This document shows positions 10,501 through 24,000 of a DNA stretch of 64,000 bases, piece by piece (position 1 is the first letter of the stretch; each line of letters opens with the position of its first letter). A program made the position numbers and the translations under genes. The notes beneath the pieces were generated by a model. That model worked only from the letters and a program-made list of their open reading frames with translations. It was not told the origin of the DNA and did no database searches. The DNA is from Branchiostoma floridae (taxonomy: Eukaryota; Chordata; Leptocardii; Amphioxiformes; Branchiostomatidae). The stretch spans positions 30,871-94,870 of the forward strand of contig NW_023365793.1 in assembly GCF_000003815.2 (NCBI RefSeq), written 5' to 3'.

Positions 10501-11947
10501 AGTGTCTATGGGGTGAAAGAAGTGCTTGGTGTGTTTCTGACCTTTGTTCTGACATCCCTATAGTCCGATACTTGTTTGACACAGCGTTTAACAGTTTTTT
10601 AAACCTTACTTTATTCTATATTTCCATGACCGTTTAAATTGTTTTCCATTTATTTGGTATCCTGATGTAATTCAGTCTGTAGTGTGAATTATCAAGGTTA
10701 ACATACCGTGTGAATACTTCAGGGTATGAAGGTAAGGTATGTACTTATAGTCAGTATTATAAACTGTAAAACCTCACAGTGTCTCTCGATACAAAAAGAT
10801 TTTCTTACCCAGTGTAAATAGTCCCACAAATTCAGACCATCAGTAGCGAAGTAATTTATCCCATGCAGGCTAAATTGACAAGGCTGGTGAGAATAATTTC
10901 GATCGGAGAGAAAGTGGAGAGCGCTCGTTGGTTTGATTACCAGAAGTAAATGCATGTGAAAAAAAGATACCAATGCAACACTCTGTTACATTGACCTTGT
11001 AAAAATTCTTACTAATGAATTAATGGCGGGTGTCCGAACATCTTGAGCTCATATGTATTGGGGCTAGTTCAAACTCTTCGTCTACAGAAGGCCCTTTTAG
11101 ACAGATTTGCTAAAAAAGAGGCTGTCAGAGTTGTATAATTGGTTGGAACTATCTTGTGTTTTAGGGTTAGAAGGCAAGTGGCCGAATTTCATCCGAGTCA
11201 TCGAAAAATAGTGAGTGAATGCACAAATACACGTGGCTCAATGAAGATATGTATTTCTATTACCAGTGCCTCAAAAGTCATTACTTGGGCGAAAGGCGTT
11301 CACACTGGTGTCAGTCCTGTGCATCCAGGCACTTGTACGGGAGCTATACTAAGACGTGAGAAGAGAAGGTAGCACTCTCGATACATGAGTGCTTTTTCTT
11401 TCACTCGATACAATTTAGGTACTTCTTGCGCCACTTACACCGCACCATCCGTCGCTATTGGCCCGGGATTTTTTTGACGATTTACAAGGAAACTGTGCAA
11501 GAAAAATATGGCTGATACAGTGGGTTTTCTTTATACATCTAATAACATTATATGGCTTAAGAGTGGTCTTTTATTGATACATGTACTTAGTTATGATTTT
11601 ACAGACAAACGTTACCGAAGCATGATCAGTACTGCAATTTTGCATGGTACAGTGCCATGCCTCCTTAGCTTGTCGTATCTGATTTATTGTATCAATTATA
11701 ACAATAAAGAACCTCTGACATTTCATCCACATTTCATTACCACACGTTCATTAGAAATATTGCAATTTAGATGGACTACATTGTATATTGTAAGCATGGA
11801 TACTGCAGGTAGAATTGGCAAACAGAATAGACCAATTGCAATGGGTGTATTTATTCGTGAGAATAAAGCAGCTGCTCTGCACGTAAACATGTTCTTCTCT
11901 TCCAAGAAGAAAAGAAAAACAGTTAAAAATAACTTTACATGCGCGAC
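10501..11947. other. Intergenic region upstream of gene C
   Basis: About 1.4 kb without recognisable exons between the minisatellite and the gene C promoter. A 156-codon open frame at 11508-11978 shows no family features and runs over the promoter, so I do not call it a gene. This is the likely place for shared regulatory sequence between the head-to-head genes B and C. Confidence 0.4.
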
Positions 11948-11955
11948 TATAAATA
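11948..11955 (+). promoter_or_regulatory. TATA box of gene C
   Basis: TATAAATA lies 33 bp before an initiator-like TTAGCA (A at 11981). This gives a predicted 5' untranslated region of about 20 nt before the ATG at 12001. Spacing fits a focused RNA polymerase II promoter. Inferred from sequence only. Confidence 0.6.
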
Positions 11956-12000
11956 TGAGTCGCAAAGCCGGCAAGTAGTTAGCACTGAAGACCGATCATC

Positions 12001-12052
12001 ATGGGGGTCTTTGTTCTCTTCGTGCTGACTTTCCAAGTTCTTCTTGGAACAG
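12001..12052 (+). CDS. Gene C exon 1: signal peptide
   Basis: ATG in context CATCATGG begins MGVFVLFVLTFQVLLGT and splices at ACAG|GTGGGC (phase 1). The phase matches exon 2 at 27547, and the TATA box and initiator lie just upstream. The 15.5-kb distance to exon 2 is the main doubt. An unseen exon between them is possible. Confidence 0.68.
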
Positions 12053-15000
12053 GTGGGCAAAATATCTGTCTACTTTTTGACAAATTGCGCCATACTTATC
12101 TAACTGCCTCGTCCATCCAATAATTTCATCTATAAGATTTTGAGAACATTTATTGTATTTCCAAATCTTTATTTATGTATTGCATGCAATATTGTAAGCA
12201 ATGAGCTTCTTTTTTCAACAATCGCCTCTGAGTACAAATGAAGTCAGATAGTCAGATTTTTAGATAGAAAATGATGTGATTACCGATAAAGACTCTTCAT
12301 GTACATATTTCGCATAGCGGTGACTTGTTCTGTGCCTGCTGTGTCCCAGAATTCGTTCTAAAATTGAATTTCTAATATTGTTGCGAGTCTGTTTAAAAAG
12401 GCAGTAGTATTACGAAAAGGTCAGCGGCTCCATTTCCATTTATCATCAACCCTCTATCACTACTTTATGCAAAGTGTATAACAACAAAGCGAAATGTTCA
12501 GACAGTGATACACACTTGGTCTGGTAATATCAATTTTGAAAACCACAGAGATAAAAAAAACTGTCACTTCTCTCGGGTGGAGTGTTATAAAGCCCCCTTT
12601 ACTAATCTGGAATTCAGCGCGGCCGCCTTGTCGGGGTTTTGATTATGCGGGCCTCGAGCGATTTTAGTAGCTTGTCTGGCGTGCGTTTGAGGGGCAGTTG
12701 GAGCTGAGCTTGATTTCAGCGAGGCCAGAGCGGTGACTGTTCGGAGAGCTCATCATTGAGTTGCCTGCAGCTCGACAGGAGCAATGGTTATACCCGCCTC
12801 ACATTAGGCGCGATTCGATCGGAAGACTAGTTTACGAGCTCTAAATGACATTTTCGTGAGTAAGACGTCCGGTGTTCTCACGATCATCTTGCGATTTTTA
12901 GGGATCGCCGGCAATTTTCAGGAGTCTTACGACGGTCGCGGTGCAGCGAAACATGTTCTTAGCATAAGCGACAAGTCGCAGGAGATCTCCGAGATCGCAG
13001 AGCTTGTTACCGAGTCGCAGATCGTGCGTGTAAATCGTGCGTACCTCGCAAGGGTATCGGTCAATAGTCTTGCGTCAATCCAACGATTGAAGACCGATAG
13101 GCGAGCACAGACATAGTTATTAATCATCGAACGCAAATCGGATGGCGAACGCCCGTTAGTCGGGCGACGTTCGTCTGACGTTCACCCGACTTCCAAATGT
13201 TTACAAATATTGAATTTCTGGGAATGTGACGGTAATTCTAACATTGTGGCCCCTGTGGCAGTATGTAGGCTGGCTTTGTGACACACTTTCCTTTCTTGTG
13301 TCATTTCTATTATGCCCGCGCATTCCATTCATTGGTTAAAAAGATTCCGACAACAAAATAATCAACATTTATTGATCTCTTGCGCTTTTTGAGGAACGTT
13401 TTGTGTTCCCTTGTCCGCGTGCAAGAGGTCATGGGAGGTTCATTATCATAGATTTATTCACCGTCGATTGCACGAGGCTCGCTTATATGTGAGGGGAACA
13501 GATCTTGGGCAAAAAATACGCAAGACCATCTAAAGATCTTAAAATCAGCCGACCTTCCTGCGATCGCGAAGTACGTCCGAAGATCGTGTATAATTTTAGG
13601 CGGGTATCAAGACTTGGCCAATACTCGGGTGGCAATCGGACTTATATCGCCCGAGCTCTTTGGCCTCATGAACGCCAGACTCCTTCGGGCTTCGTGCAAT
13701 AACCGCACGATATTTCTCCGAATTTTGACAAGTTGGTCGTGCTTCATAGGCAAGCGTCATGCTGGTGTTGCTGGGAGCTTGGGAGGGCTCCGGCAGAATT
13801 TTAACCGTAACGTTACCAATTTGACACCTGTGTTGAACACGTGCTTTCAGAAGACCAAACCCCAGAAAATAGTTTAACAAGTAGTGAAGCAAAACTCATT
13901 TTATTGTTGGTATACACTTACAGTTAGTTGTTAAAGTCGGTTGCTGTGAACGTAAATGATATTTTAACTTATACATATTTGATAACGTGTGCTCTGGACT
14001 GTCGTATATACGGTATTTTCGGGTTGTCTCGGTAACAGCACTTCTCGACTATGGATCCGACTGGAACTTTTGGTGATAACGGATGCACAGTACGTTTCAA
14101 AGAGAATAAAACATAGGGTATCTTGTACGCCCCAAGGCCTCTAAAATTGTAACAAAATAAATCTTATCGTCTAAATTTGATATTTTTATGCGACACACCC
14201 TTGCAAAGGTTAGACATATACAATGTAAAATCCTTAAAAAACAAGAATCGTGAGATGTTGTAAAATAAATGAAACATGAGATGTTGTAAAATACGAATCG
14301 ATGAGAAATTAAGGAAGATGACAAAACACTGATTGGTGTCATGAACATTGGCCAAACGGCGTAAATAGCAACCTGTCCACTTTTCCAAGATAATAACTTC
14401 AACATTTCTAAAGAGAGAATTTGATGTGCTATAGCTGGGCATATAACGATTACAATGTTTTATGAAGCTGTAGTTCAAGAATAATGTATTAGAGGGCGCA
14501 AGCGTACGGGATTTTTCACGTCAAGATATAACAAATCTAGTAATAGTTTACCTGGCTATCCTATGTATTTGTACTTAACAAACGAGATTGGCAATAAGCT
14601 TAAGTGTCTTATTCCGCAGTTGCGTATAGCAAATTTTAACTCCCGAACTTCCCTCAACAATAAGGGTTGATTTGGGGAGCATGGCGGTTATGGTTGGCTG
14701 GTGTTTGGAACATTTGGCTGGCGTTCGCGGCTGTGTCAACAAAATGTCTGTTGCATTTTGCAAACATTTGGTTGTGGACGGAAGGTCTTAACTAAGTTGG
14801 CTGGTTTGTGTTTGGTTAGCAATCAAAATTGACTTGGTGGTCTACTGCTAAAGGTCAGGATGGTAAGGGGTAGATTAGAAAGCGATCGGAATGTGGCATC
14901 TACTAGTTAAATTCGTTAGATAGTGTTTTAAAATTGCTCTGCTCCCGAACTTCAGATAACCATTGTTGACTCGGGAATGATAAGTAAGCAGTAATGATTT

Positions 15001-18000
15001 TTGAGCGGAGGGGGGCTGGGTGGCGTAATAACTTAAAAGGTTTTGGATGGATTTTCGTGGTTAATAGTTCTTGTCCAAGTCGTCAGAATCTACCAGCTCG
15101 CTTCCTTCACGGCAACCTAATGTCTGTTTTGAGAATTACTAGAGCTCGGTGACCTCATACCTCCATGAAATATTTAGAGCTTTAGTAAATTTCATGCAAC
15201 TGACTAACACATTAACGTAATTTATGCATGGTGTTGTTCATCATTGACAAACGTAGACATGTAACAATTAAAAAATTACCATAAATAAAGCAATTTGCAT
15301 TTTTTACATAAATTATGCAAATAGGTTGCCATTACCATATTAGGATTCTGCTTATATTCCACCTTTCATTATTAACAAGTGTTACATTTTATAGTCCAAC
15401 TGTTGCAAACAATGGAATTATACAATTTCCTCATAAATTATGAAAATCAAGTTCTCATTTGTATAACATGCATAACATTATTAACATCTTTGCCCAAGCT
15501 ACCTGCATGCCTAAAATGATGCCAATCCGTCAATCCTTTCTGCAGTTATCCTCTTTGTAATGACCTATCAAAATCGCCCTTGCAGTTCCGAAAGTAAATG
15601 TTAGGAGGCTAAAACCTACTCCACTTTGTCATGACACTGCAAACTATCTACTAGCTAAATTTCAAGACCATATCCCGTCCTGGACAAGAGATACATAGTA
15701 AAAAACTGCTATGATAGAATACTATCAAAAATTATACAAATGTAAGTCTATTTTGCAGAATTAGTATTCATTTTGTACAACATTATCTAAGGTATCCACA
15801 TACCAAAAATCATGAAATCCGTCGTTCCTTTTCTGAGTCTTCAGAAGCTTTTGACAAAAATGCCCCTGCTATCCCAAAACTAGACGCTAGGAGGCCCAAA
15901 CTAATGTCACTTGCTACATCCACTGGGAAGAGTGGTTTGAGGAGGGGCGGATATAGTTGCAGTATGGGCGTTATAATTTCAGTCAAAGCGGAAGCGGGAG
16001 GCACTCCATAGCATTGTCTTGTTGGTGGACAGGAGTACCCGGTTTCTAACATGCGCGGTCGATGCAAGTGAATACCAGGGTACATATATCCTTGATAGGG
16101 TTTCTACTGCATTCGTTCCATGCATAATAGTTGCATGCATGCTCATGACATAAAGATAATCAAGAAGAAAGCACCTTTAGCACCCGTAGATAGGGAGCTT
16201 GTTACTGCGTTATAAAAATTGTAATGTTCAGACATTGACACAAACTAGTAATATCTATTTTGAAATCCATAGACATCAGAAACTGTGAGTGTTGTAAAGC
16301 CCCCTTTACAAATCAAGAATTAGCTCGGCCGAATTGTCGGCGAGCTCCATATGGACATTTTCGGCCGGAGTATAACTAGAGCTTCGGGTGACTTTTTAAA
16401 GCTCATCCGTTTGGATTTAAACCCCCACGTGATATCAGTTGTGCATACAAAAAGCATAAAGGACAACCACTTGAACTTTCCGTGAAACACCGAGCCCCGT
16501 CTAATTTGTGACGAAGCATATTGTTAAAAAAATAATACAGCCGATGCTCGGGCGATGTTGAGATTCCGCGAGCTCTGACCGATCTACAAATTTTTGGCCG
16601 GCGTTCGCATGAATTGTAAAGCCGGCTTAATTAATATAACCAATATTCAGACCGGGGGGGGGCTTTTGAGGCCCGCGCTATTTTTGATGTCCTATAACGC
16701 CAGAACGGCTTACGCTAGAGCCACCAAATTTGGTGAGTTTTCCTAAACTATTCTTGACATCAATTTTCAGAAGTTTGACAAATTTAGACTTATAGGACTT
16801 AGAAGTGGAGGTCAACAACGACAAAGATGATACTAGTAGTCAGCAACCCTTCTGCTTCTTTAGAAAGTCAGAAAAACTGTACAGCGTCACTAAAACGGTG
16901 ATTTCTAGTCTTATAGGTGGATAACATAACCGTAGCAACCATCGTACTCATGGTGGTAACGTTTATTACAGAATCTGGCGACAGGCATAAACCACCTCAC
17001 ACAGCCTTCAAGATCAGTGATAGTAGCGATCTGACGTGATGGGTCAGAGGGCCTGCGAATAATAATTCTGGGAACTGAGTTGTCACATTTTTGGCTACTA
17101 TTTGAATTCTTTCTTTCTTCTCAGGCGACAACCACTTTTAGGGAGTGAATCCCACCCGTGGCTATAATAATCTTCTAATCCATTAACCAATACGAATGTT
17201 GTTGTGCAGCTTTTGTAAAACATTACAGGGGCTGTGGAATAATTAATGAACCAGTGATGTTCTCTATAATTTGCTCAATGTCAGGGCGTAAAGTCAGGCG
17301 ACAGCATTTCTTCATTTAAATGAGAACGACTCTATAGTCTATGGCTAGAAGTCAGGATGGTTGAGAGTAGATTAAAAAGAGTGTAAGTTACGTTAGGAAT
17401 ATGTTATCAACTGGTAAATATGACTAGAACAAAGTTAGGACATGGTTTTCAGACGTGTTTTAAAATTAGTCTGACTGGTCTTGACATGTCATTAACCACT
17501 GTTTACTAGTTGTCAGAAGATACGTAACATGGAATTAACACCAACTAAAAAGACCGACACTTGAGAGCAAATACAGGATATTTCAGCCATACGCCTTCAG
17601 TAGTATAGTAGGTGTACGCTGAGTCAGGTACGTACGAGCATATACCATCTATATGTACATGCAGTGAATCATTGCTTTGGAGTAGCTATACGTGTTGCAC
17701 CGGAGTAAAAACATTGCTCAGGAGTAAAATAAAACTGCTCCGGAATATGCTCCGGCGTAAATGAGTAAGTATATGTGTTGTAATAAGTTAGTATATTTGT
17801 CATGTACGTACGAACATATGACATATATATGTACATGCAGTAAATCATTGCTTTGGAGTAGCTATATGTATTACTCCGGAGTAAAAAAAACTGCTTCGGA
17901 GTAAAAAAAAACTGCTCCGGAGTAAAATAAACTGCTCCGGAGTAAAAGAAAACTGCTCCGGAGTATGCTCCGGAGTATGTGAGTAAGTATATTTGTTGTA

Positions 18001-21000
18001 AGTATGTATATTTGTCATGTACGTACGAACATATACCATCTATATGTGCATGCAGTGAAACATTGCTTTGGAGTAACTATACGTGTTGCTCCGGAGTAAA
18101 AACACTGCTCCGGAGTAAGAAAAATCTGCTCCGGAGTAAAAACACTGCTCCAGAGTATGCTCCGGAGTAAGTGAGTAAGTATATTTGTTGTAAGTAAGTA
18201 TATTTGTCATGTACGTACTAATATGTACCATCTATATGTACATACAATGAACCATTGCGTTGGGGTAGTTATACGCGTTGCTCCGGAGTAACAACACTGC
18301 TCCGGAGTAAAAAATCTGCTCCGGAGTAAAAACACTGCTCCGAAGTAGGCTCCGGAGTAAGTGAGTAAGTATATTTGTTGTAAGTATATTTGGCATGTAC
18401 GTACGAACATGTACCACCTATATGTACATGCAGCTTTGGAGTAGCTATACGTGTTGCTCCGGAGTAAATAAAACTGCTTCGGAGTAAATAACTGAGTAAG
18501 TATATTTTGGTAAGTAATGTATACGTATTTGCCATGTACGTGTCTATAAGGTAAGCATTTATCAATACAACAACACAAAAGACACTAGTGTGCGGTAATG
18601 CTGTTTGGTAACACTTTACTATCATTTGACGTCGATCAAAAATGTATCATGGAATTCATAATCAACGTGCATCTCGTCCTATATGTCAAACATGGTATCA
18701 CATTAGGAAAGAAAAGTTGTACTGCAGGCGATATGGCGACCTCACATTACTTCAGGACGAGGTAACCATATTTTTTCATCAATGTCTGTTCTGAGACCCA
18801 GTTCTTGCTGTGTACAATCTCGTTGCTGTAACGAGGCAACGCAGCGAACTCTATTAGATAAAACTTTTTGCCAGCGCGCTTCGTCTCTTTGATGACGCTT
18901 TGACGAACGTCGCCTGGCTGGTGAGGTAGTGCGATGGTCAAGTCTCGATAGAGTGTCCACTTCTCCTCGTCACCGCTGTGGTAGCCGCTGTCGTAGCCGG
19001 TATGTTCACTTTCATCAGATGAAACCGTCCCGGAAGACACATCTGTCCCTGTATCACTCTCAGAACCACTTTATTTGGTCGCTGTCGGTTTCTGCTGTGG
19101 AGTCTCCCTGCTCGGAACCCATCACAGATTCGGCGTCTGAGACGCTATCTTCATCTTGTGACGCCGTCGAACCCCCTTCTTCGGAACCAACCGTGGCCTT
19201 GTCGTGTTCAGACGTCACATCGGAGTCGTCAAAAACATCGCGCTCCGATCCCGGTAAGAGCCCGTCTCGGCATCAACGACGACTTCTCCCGCAGCAACAC
19301 CTGACTCGTCTCGGTGTTTTCTTTCCAGATTACGCTCGAGGTTGAACGCACGATCAAACTCCCGATCACAAACTTTGCAGACGTGAGGCATGCTTTTTGT
19401 TCGGTGGACAGAAGGAAAATGATAAGATATTGATGTGCACACATATATTTGTCCCGCATTTAAGTTTTATGGACTTTATATCTTGCGTACACCCTGTATG
19501 CATCTACGTTTGATACATGACAACTATACTTCAATACCACAAATGCATTTACGGCATACGTAGATGCATACAGGTTATACGCAAGATATATAGCTTCTCT
19601 GCATAACCAATTGGGAATCGGAATCGTCAGATCCCATTTTTTTCGAAGGTGAAAAAAAATCATTTAAGATTTTCATCATAAAATTACATGAAACCATTAA
19701 ACGATTTCAAGTACGATAACTAGGTCAAAGTACTGCTTTAAGCTCCTTGGTACATTTATTATTGCAGTGTAAGTTATTTCAAGTAGGGAATAAGTTTTAC
19801 TAATTATCAAGCAGGTGCAGGTATTGTAGAGTAGTAGTTTTTTTTTTCAAGCTGACAGCTTAAATATTTTTTCTTGTTTTTTATGAACCATTACCGAAAC
19901 CGAGACGTCTCAAGCTTTTTAAAAAATGTTACCGCCATGTTGCTTCATTTTTTTTCTGAAAATCCTTACAACAACTTAACTTGATGTGGCTTTATCTAAT
20001 ATATACATTGTAATTCTGTATACCACTGTTAAACTGTTTTACTATGTATGCGATCAGCTATCGGGCCTAATATTGTCTCAGTGTAACAATTTCGTGCGCG
20101 CATCGTGCGAGACCCGGGTTCTTTTCGGTTGTCAGTGGTCATAACCTGGCACTTAGAGTATTTATTGGGCTGAAACTCTGGCAGTTTAAAGTTACTTACA
20201 ATTATTTGAAAGGTTTAACTTTTCGTCAAACAACAACACTAGAAACACCTACATTTGCTCTGGAGAAAATATATCAATTTTTCCCAGTCCAGTAAGGTAG
20301 TTTTAAATTAAACACAACCAAAATATATCTAGTCTATTCTATGCAGACGACCTCGTCTGGCCTACAAAAAAAAAATAAAAGCATTTACCTTTACTGCAAA
20401 AAAAGAAATCAACAGTAAACCTAAATAAAACAAAAAATAAGAGGATTTGATAAAAATGGACACACGTCTGCTAACCTCAAATTTCAATTTCGCAACCTAA
20501 ACATAGATATAGTATCATCGTACTGTTACTTAGGAGTAATGTTGGCAGATGTTTTATGTAAGACATCACGAAATCGCCGGAAGCGCAGCCAGGAACTTGG
20601 GGACCTGTTGTTTATTTGTTGAGGTTCATGCCCGATCGCGCAGTCTTTGTGTACGCCGCATCAACACGAAATACGCGTCGAAAACGTCACGAAATTGTCG
20701 GCAAGCGCAGCCAGGGATGTGGGGACCTGTGGGGGTCCATGCCCGATCGCGCCGTCCATGTGTACGCCTCATCATCAAGATAATACGCGTTGATAGCGTC
20801 ACGAAATCGCCGGCAAGCGCAGTCAGGGGTGCGGGGCCTGTCGGCGTCCATGCCCGATCGCGCCGTCTATGTGTACGCCGCATCATCAAGATAATACGCG
20901 TCGGTAATGTCACGAAATCGTCGGCAAGCGCAGCTATGGATGCGGGGACCTGTCGGGGTCCATGTCCGACCGCGCAGTTTATGTGTAAGCAGCATCATCA

Positions 21001-24000
21001 CGAAACACTCGTCCGGGGATGCGGAGGCCTGTCGAGGCCAATGCCCGACCGTGCCGTCTACGTAATGTATGGGTAATCTATAGTGTCCTGTGTTATTGTT
21101 GTGGGTGTTGCTCTTGTAAGGCTAGCGGGATACGCCACTGTTTACGTACGGAAAGACCCGGCCTTTCTGCCGTAGGAGATATTGTGGTTGACCGTTCCAC
21201 TGGTGTTGTGACATTAAACGGATGGTCTAAGATGTCCTGTAGTATTGTAGTAGGTCTTGCCGTTTTAGGGTGTGGCACGCCACTGCCCACCTACGGGATG
21301 ACCTGAACGTTCTGCCGTAGGAGATATTGTGGTTGGCCGTTCCTGCTGGTGTATGACATGGCGGATGGTCTAAGTGTCCTGTAGTATTGTAGTATTGTAG
21401 TAGGTCTTATTGTTGTGAGGCTAATCGTTTCCAGGTCTCATCAATACCTACCTACATACCAAATATCAATACTATCCATCCAGGCGTTCTTAAGAATTAC
21501 CCGTCAAGTACCAGAATGACATTATAGCATTTTCTCGTTAATTATGCAAATTATGTCTTTATTTTGCATAATATGTATATGTTAATATTTTTCCCATTCT
21601 CAGTTACAAATGTCACATGGTGCAATGGTCCTATAATGGAACTGAGCGTGTTTACACGATTTCCTAATTAATTTATGCAAAATAGGTACCAATTTGCAAA
21701 ATTGACATGTCAATATATGAAGCATCACTTTAGGTATCTATACATCAAAAGTCATAACAATCCGTTAACTCCTTCTTGAATTATTCCCTTTCAAAGCCTG
21801 TCGTGCTTTTTTCAAAACAAGCCGCTAGGGGGCCCAAACCTACTCCACTTACACTTTATATCAACAGCTGTCTACCACTCAAAAATCAGAGCTCGAGCAT
21901 GTTCAGAACTAGAGATATCAAACCAGGAAGTTCTGCTGCAGTACCGTAAGGCTGCTAGGGGGCCCAAAATCTAATCGGTTCAAGATCTCATCAAGACCTA
22001 CCCACATACCAATATCAATGTCATTCATGTAGGCACTCTCGAGTTATGCTGGTCTGCAAAAGGGCCTATCGTTGATGGTGTTTGCCAGTCTGAAGACAGT
22101 GTAAAGTATACTTCAAACCCCTACAAGCGCCTGGTCCCAAAAAGTAAACATCTGGATTTCCTTTCACCATCAAGGCCAGATCAGGCAGCCTGACAAGAGA
22201 GTAGAGGGGCCAAGGAACGGTTCACTAATCCTTGCTAGTGGTACTCTCAAAGCAATATGAAAGCATGGTGTAAAAGTGTTGTGAGAACTATGCCTTTGTC
22301 CAAGTTAGAAATTTTGATGCATGCAAAATTGCATAAGCCATCGGTAAAAACAGTCCTTCCAACGCTTTAGAGACATGTAAAATTTTCGATGTTACAGTAT
22401 CATTTTCATAAGAAAATCTTGTATAACTAGAGTTCGGCGACCTCATACCTCCATGAATATTTAGAGCTTTTGTTTATTTCATGCAAATGACTTAACATTA
22501 ACAAGATTTATGCATGGTGTTGTTCATCATTGAATAACGTACAGTGCACATGTCACCAGTAAAATTCCCAATTCTAATCATTAATCATTAAGTTGTTTTG
22601 CCATTTTTGAATAAATTATGCAAAAAAGTTCCTCATTTGCATATTTGATATCTGCATATGTTCCACCGATTATAATTAACAAGTGTTACATTTATCGAAG
22701 TCCAGTTATTGCAAACAATGGAACTATACAATTTCCTCATTGATTATGCAAATTAAGTCCTTATTTGCATAAAATGAATATCATTATAATCATCTTTGCC
22801 TAAGCTACCTGCATACGTAAAATGCAGGCAATCCGCCGTTCCTATCTGCAGTTATCCTCTTTGGAGTGTCTTGACAAAAACGCCCCTGCAGTTCCACAAT
22901 TGAATGTTAGGGGACTGAAACTTGCCCCACCTTGCCATGACGCTAAAAGCTATCTACCACCCAAATGTCACGACCATATCACGTACGGGACAAGAGATAC
23001 ATTGAAAAACTGCTATGATAGAATATTCTCATTAATTATACAAATGTACTCCTATTGTGCATAATTAGTATTTTATCTTGTACAACATTGTCTAAGGTAC
23101 CTACATACCAAAAATCATGAAAATCCGTTGTTCGCTTCTTGAGTTATCCTCGTCAGAAGTTTTTGACAAATTGCCCCTGCTATCCCAAAACTAGACGCTA
23201 GGGGGCCCAAACTTATGTCATTTTTTCCTGACCACAAGAGCTATCTAATACTTAAAAATCTTGACCATAGCATGTTCAGAACACGGAGATAGCAAAACCG
23301 GAAGTTGCGCTGCAGTACCAGGCTCACACACCAGGGGGCCCAAAATTGACTTTGACCTTTGTCTTCCCAACCCCTACCCACATACCAAATATCATCGTAG
23401 TCCATCAAGAGGTTCTCAAGTTATACTGACCACAAATATGCTGACACACATAGACACACAGACACACACACAGACACACAGACAGAGACACTCAAAACTA
23501 TACCTCCATTTTTTCATGGAGGTAATCATCTCCTCTGTTGAACGAACAAGAAATAAGACCTATACTTATACAATTCTCACTGACTAAAAGGATTTTAGCG
23601 TGTGATTGCAGTTTTATGCTGAGTATTCTTGTAAATACAATGCATAACCATATATGATTTCTGTGTAATGTCCTTGTATATCTATATCAAATCTCTACGT
23701 TAGTTCTCTTCTGGCTTACGGTTGTGATCACATCAGACATATGTCAACAACATGACAATTCAAAATTAATCTTATGACCCTCAAAAACTATGGTTAACTA
23801 GAGTTCGGCGACCTCATACCTCCATGAAAATTAAGAGCTTTCGTAAATTTCATGCAATTGACTAACATATTAACATAATTTATGCATGGTATTGTTCATC
23901 ATTGACTAACGTACACATGTCACAATTATAAAATTCCCATTATTGATCATAAAGCAGTTTTTGCAATTTTTACATAAATTATGCAAATAAGTTCCTCATT

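Noticed and set aside
10006-10563. Open frames of about 160-170 codons on both strands
   Set aside because: They are the translation of a 45-bp minisatellite, whose period is divisible by three. No start context or homology supports a protein.
11508-11978. 156-codon plus-strand open frame upstream of gene C
   Set aside because: Composition and content match no family, and it overlaps the predicted TATA box and start site of gene C.
20549-21076. 175-codon plus-strand open frame
   Set aside because: It results from the 111-bp minisatellite (37 codons per unit). The opposite strand is open for the same reason.
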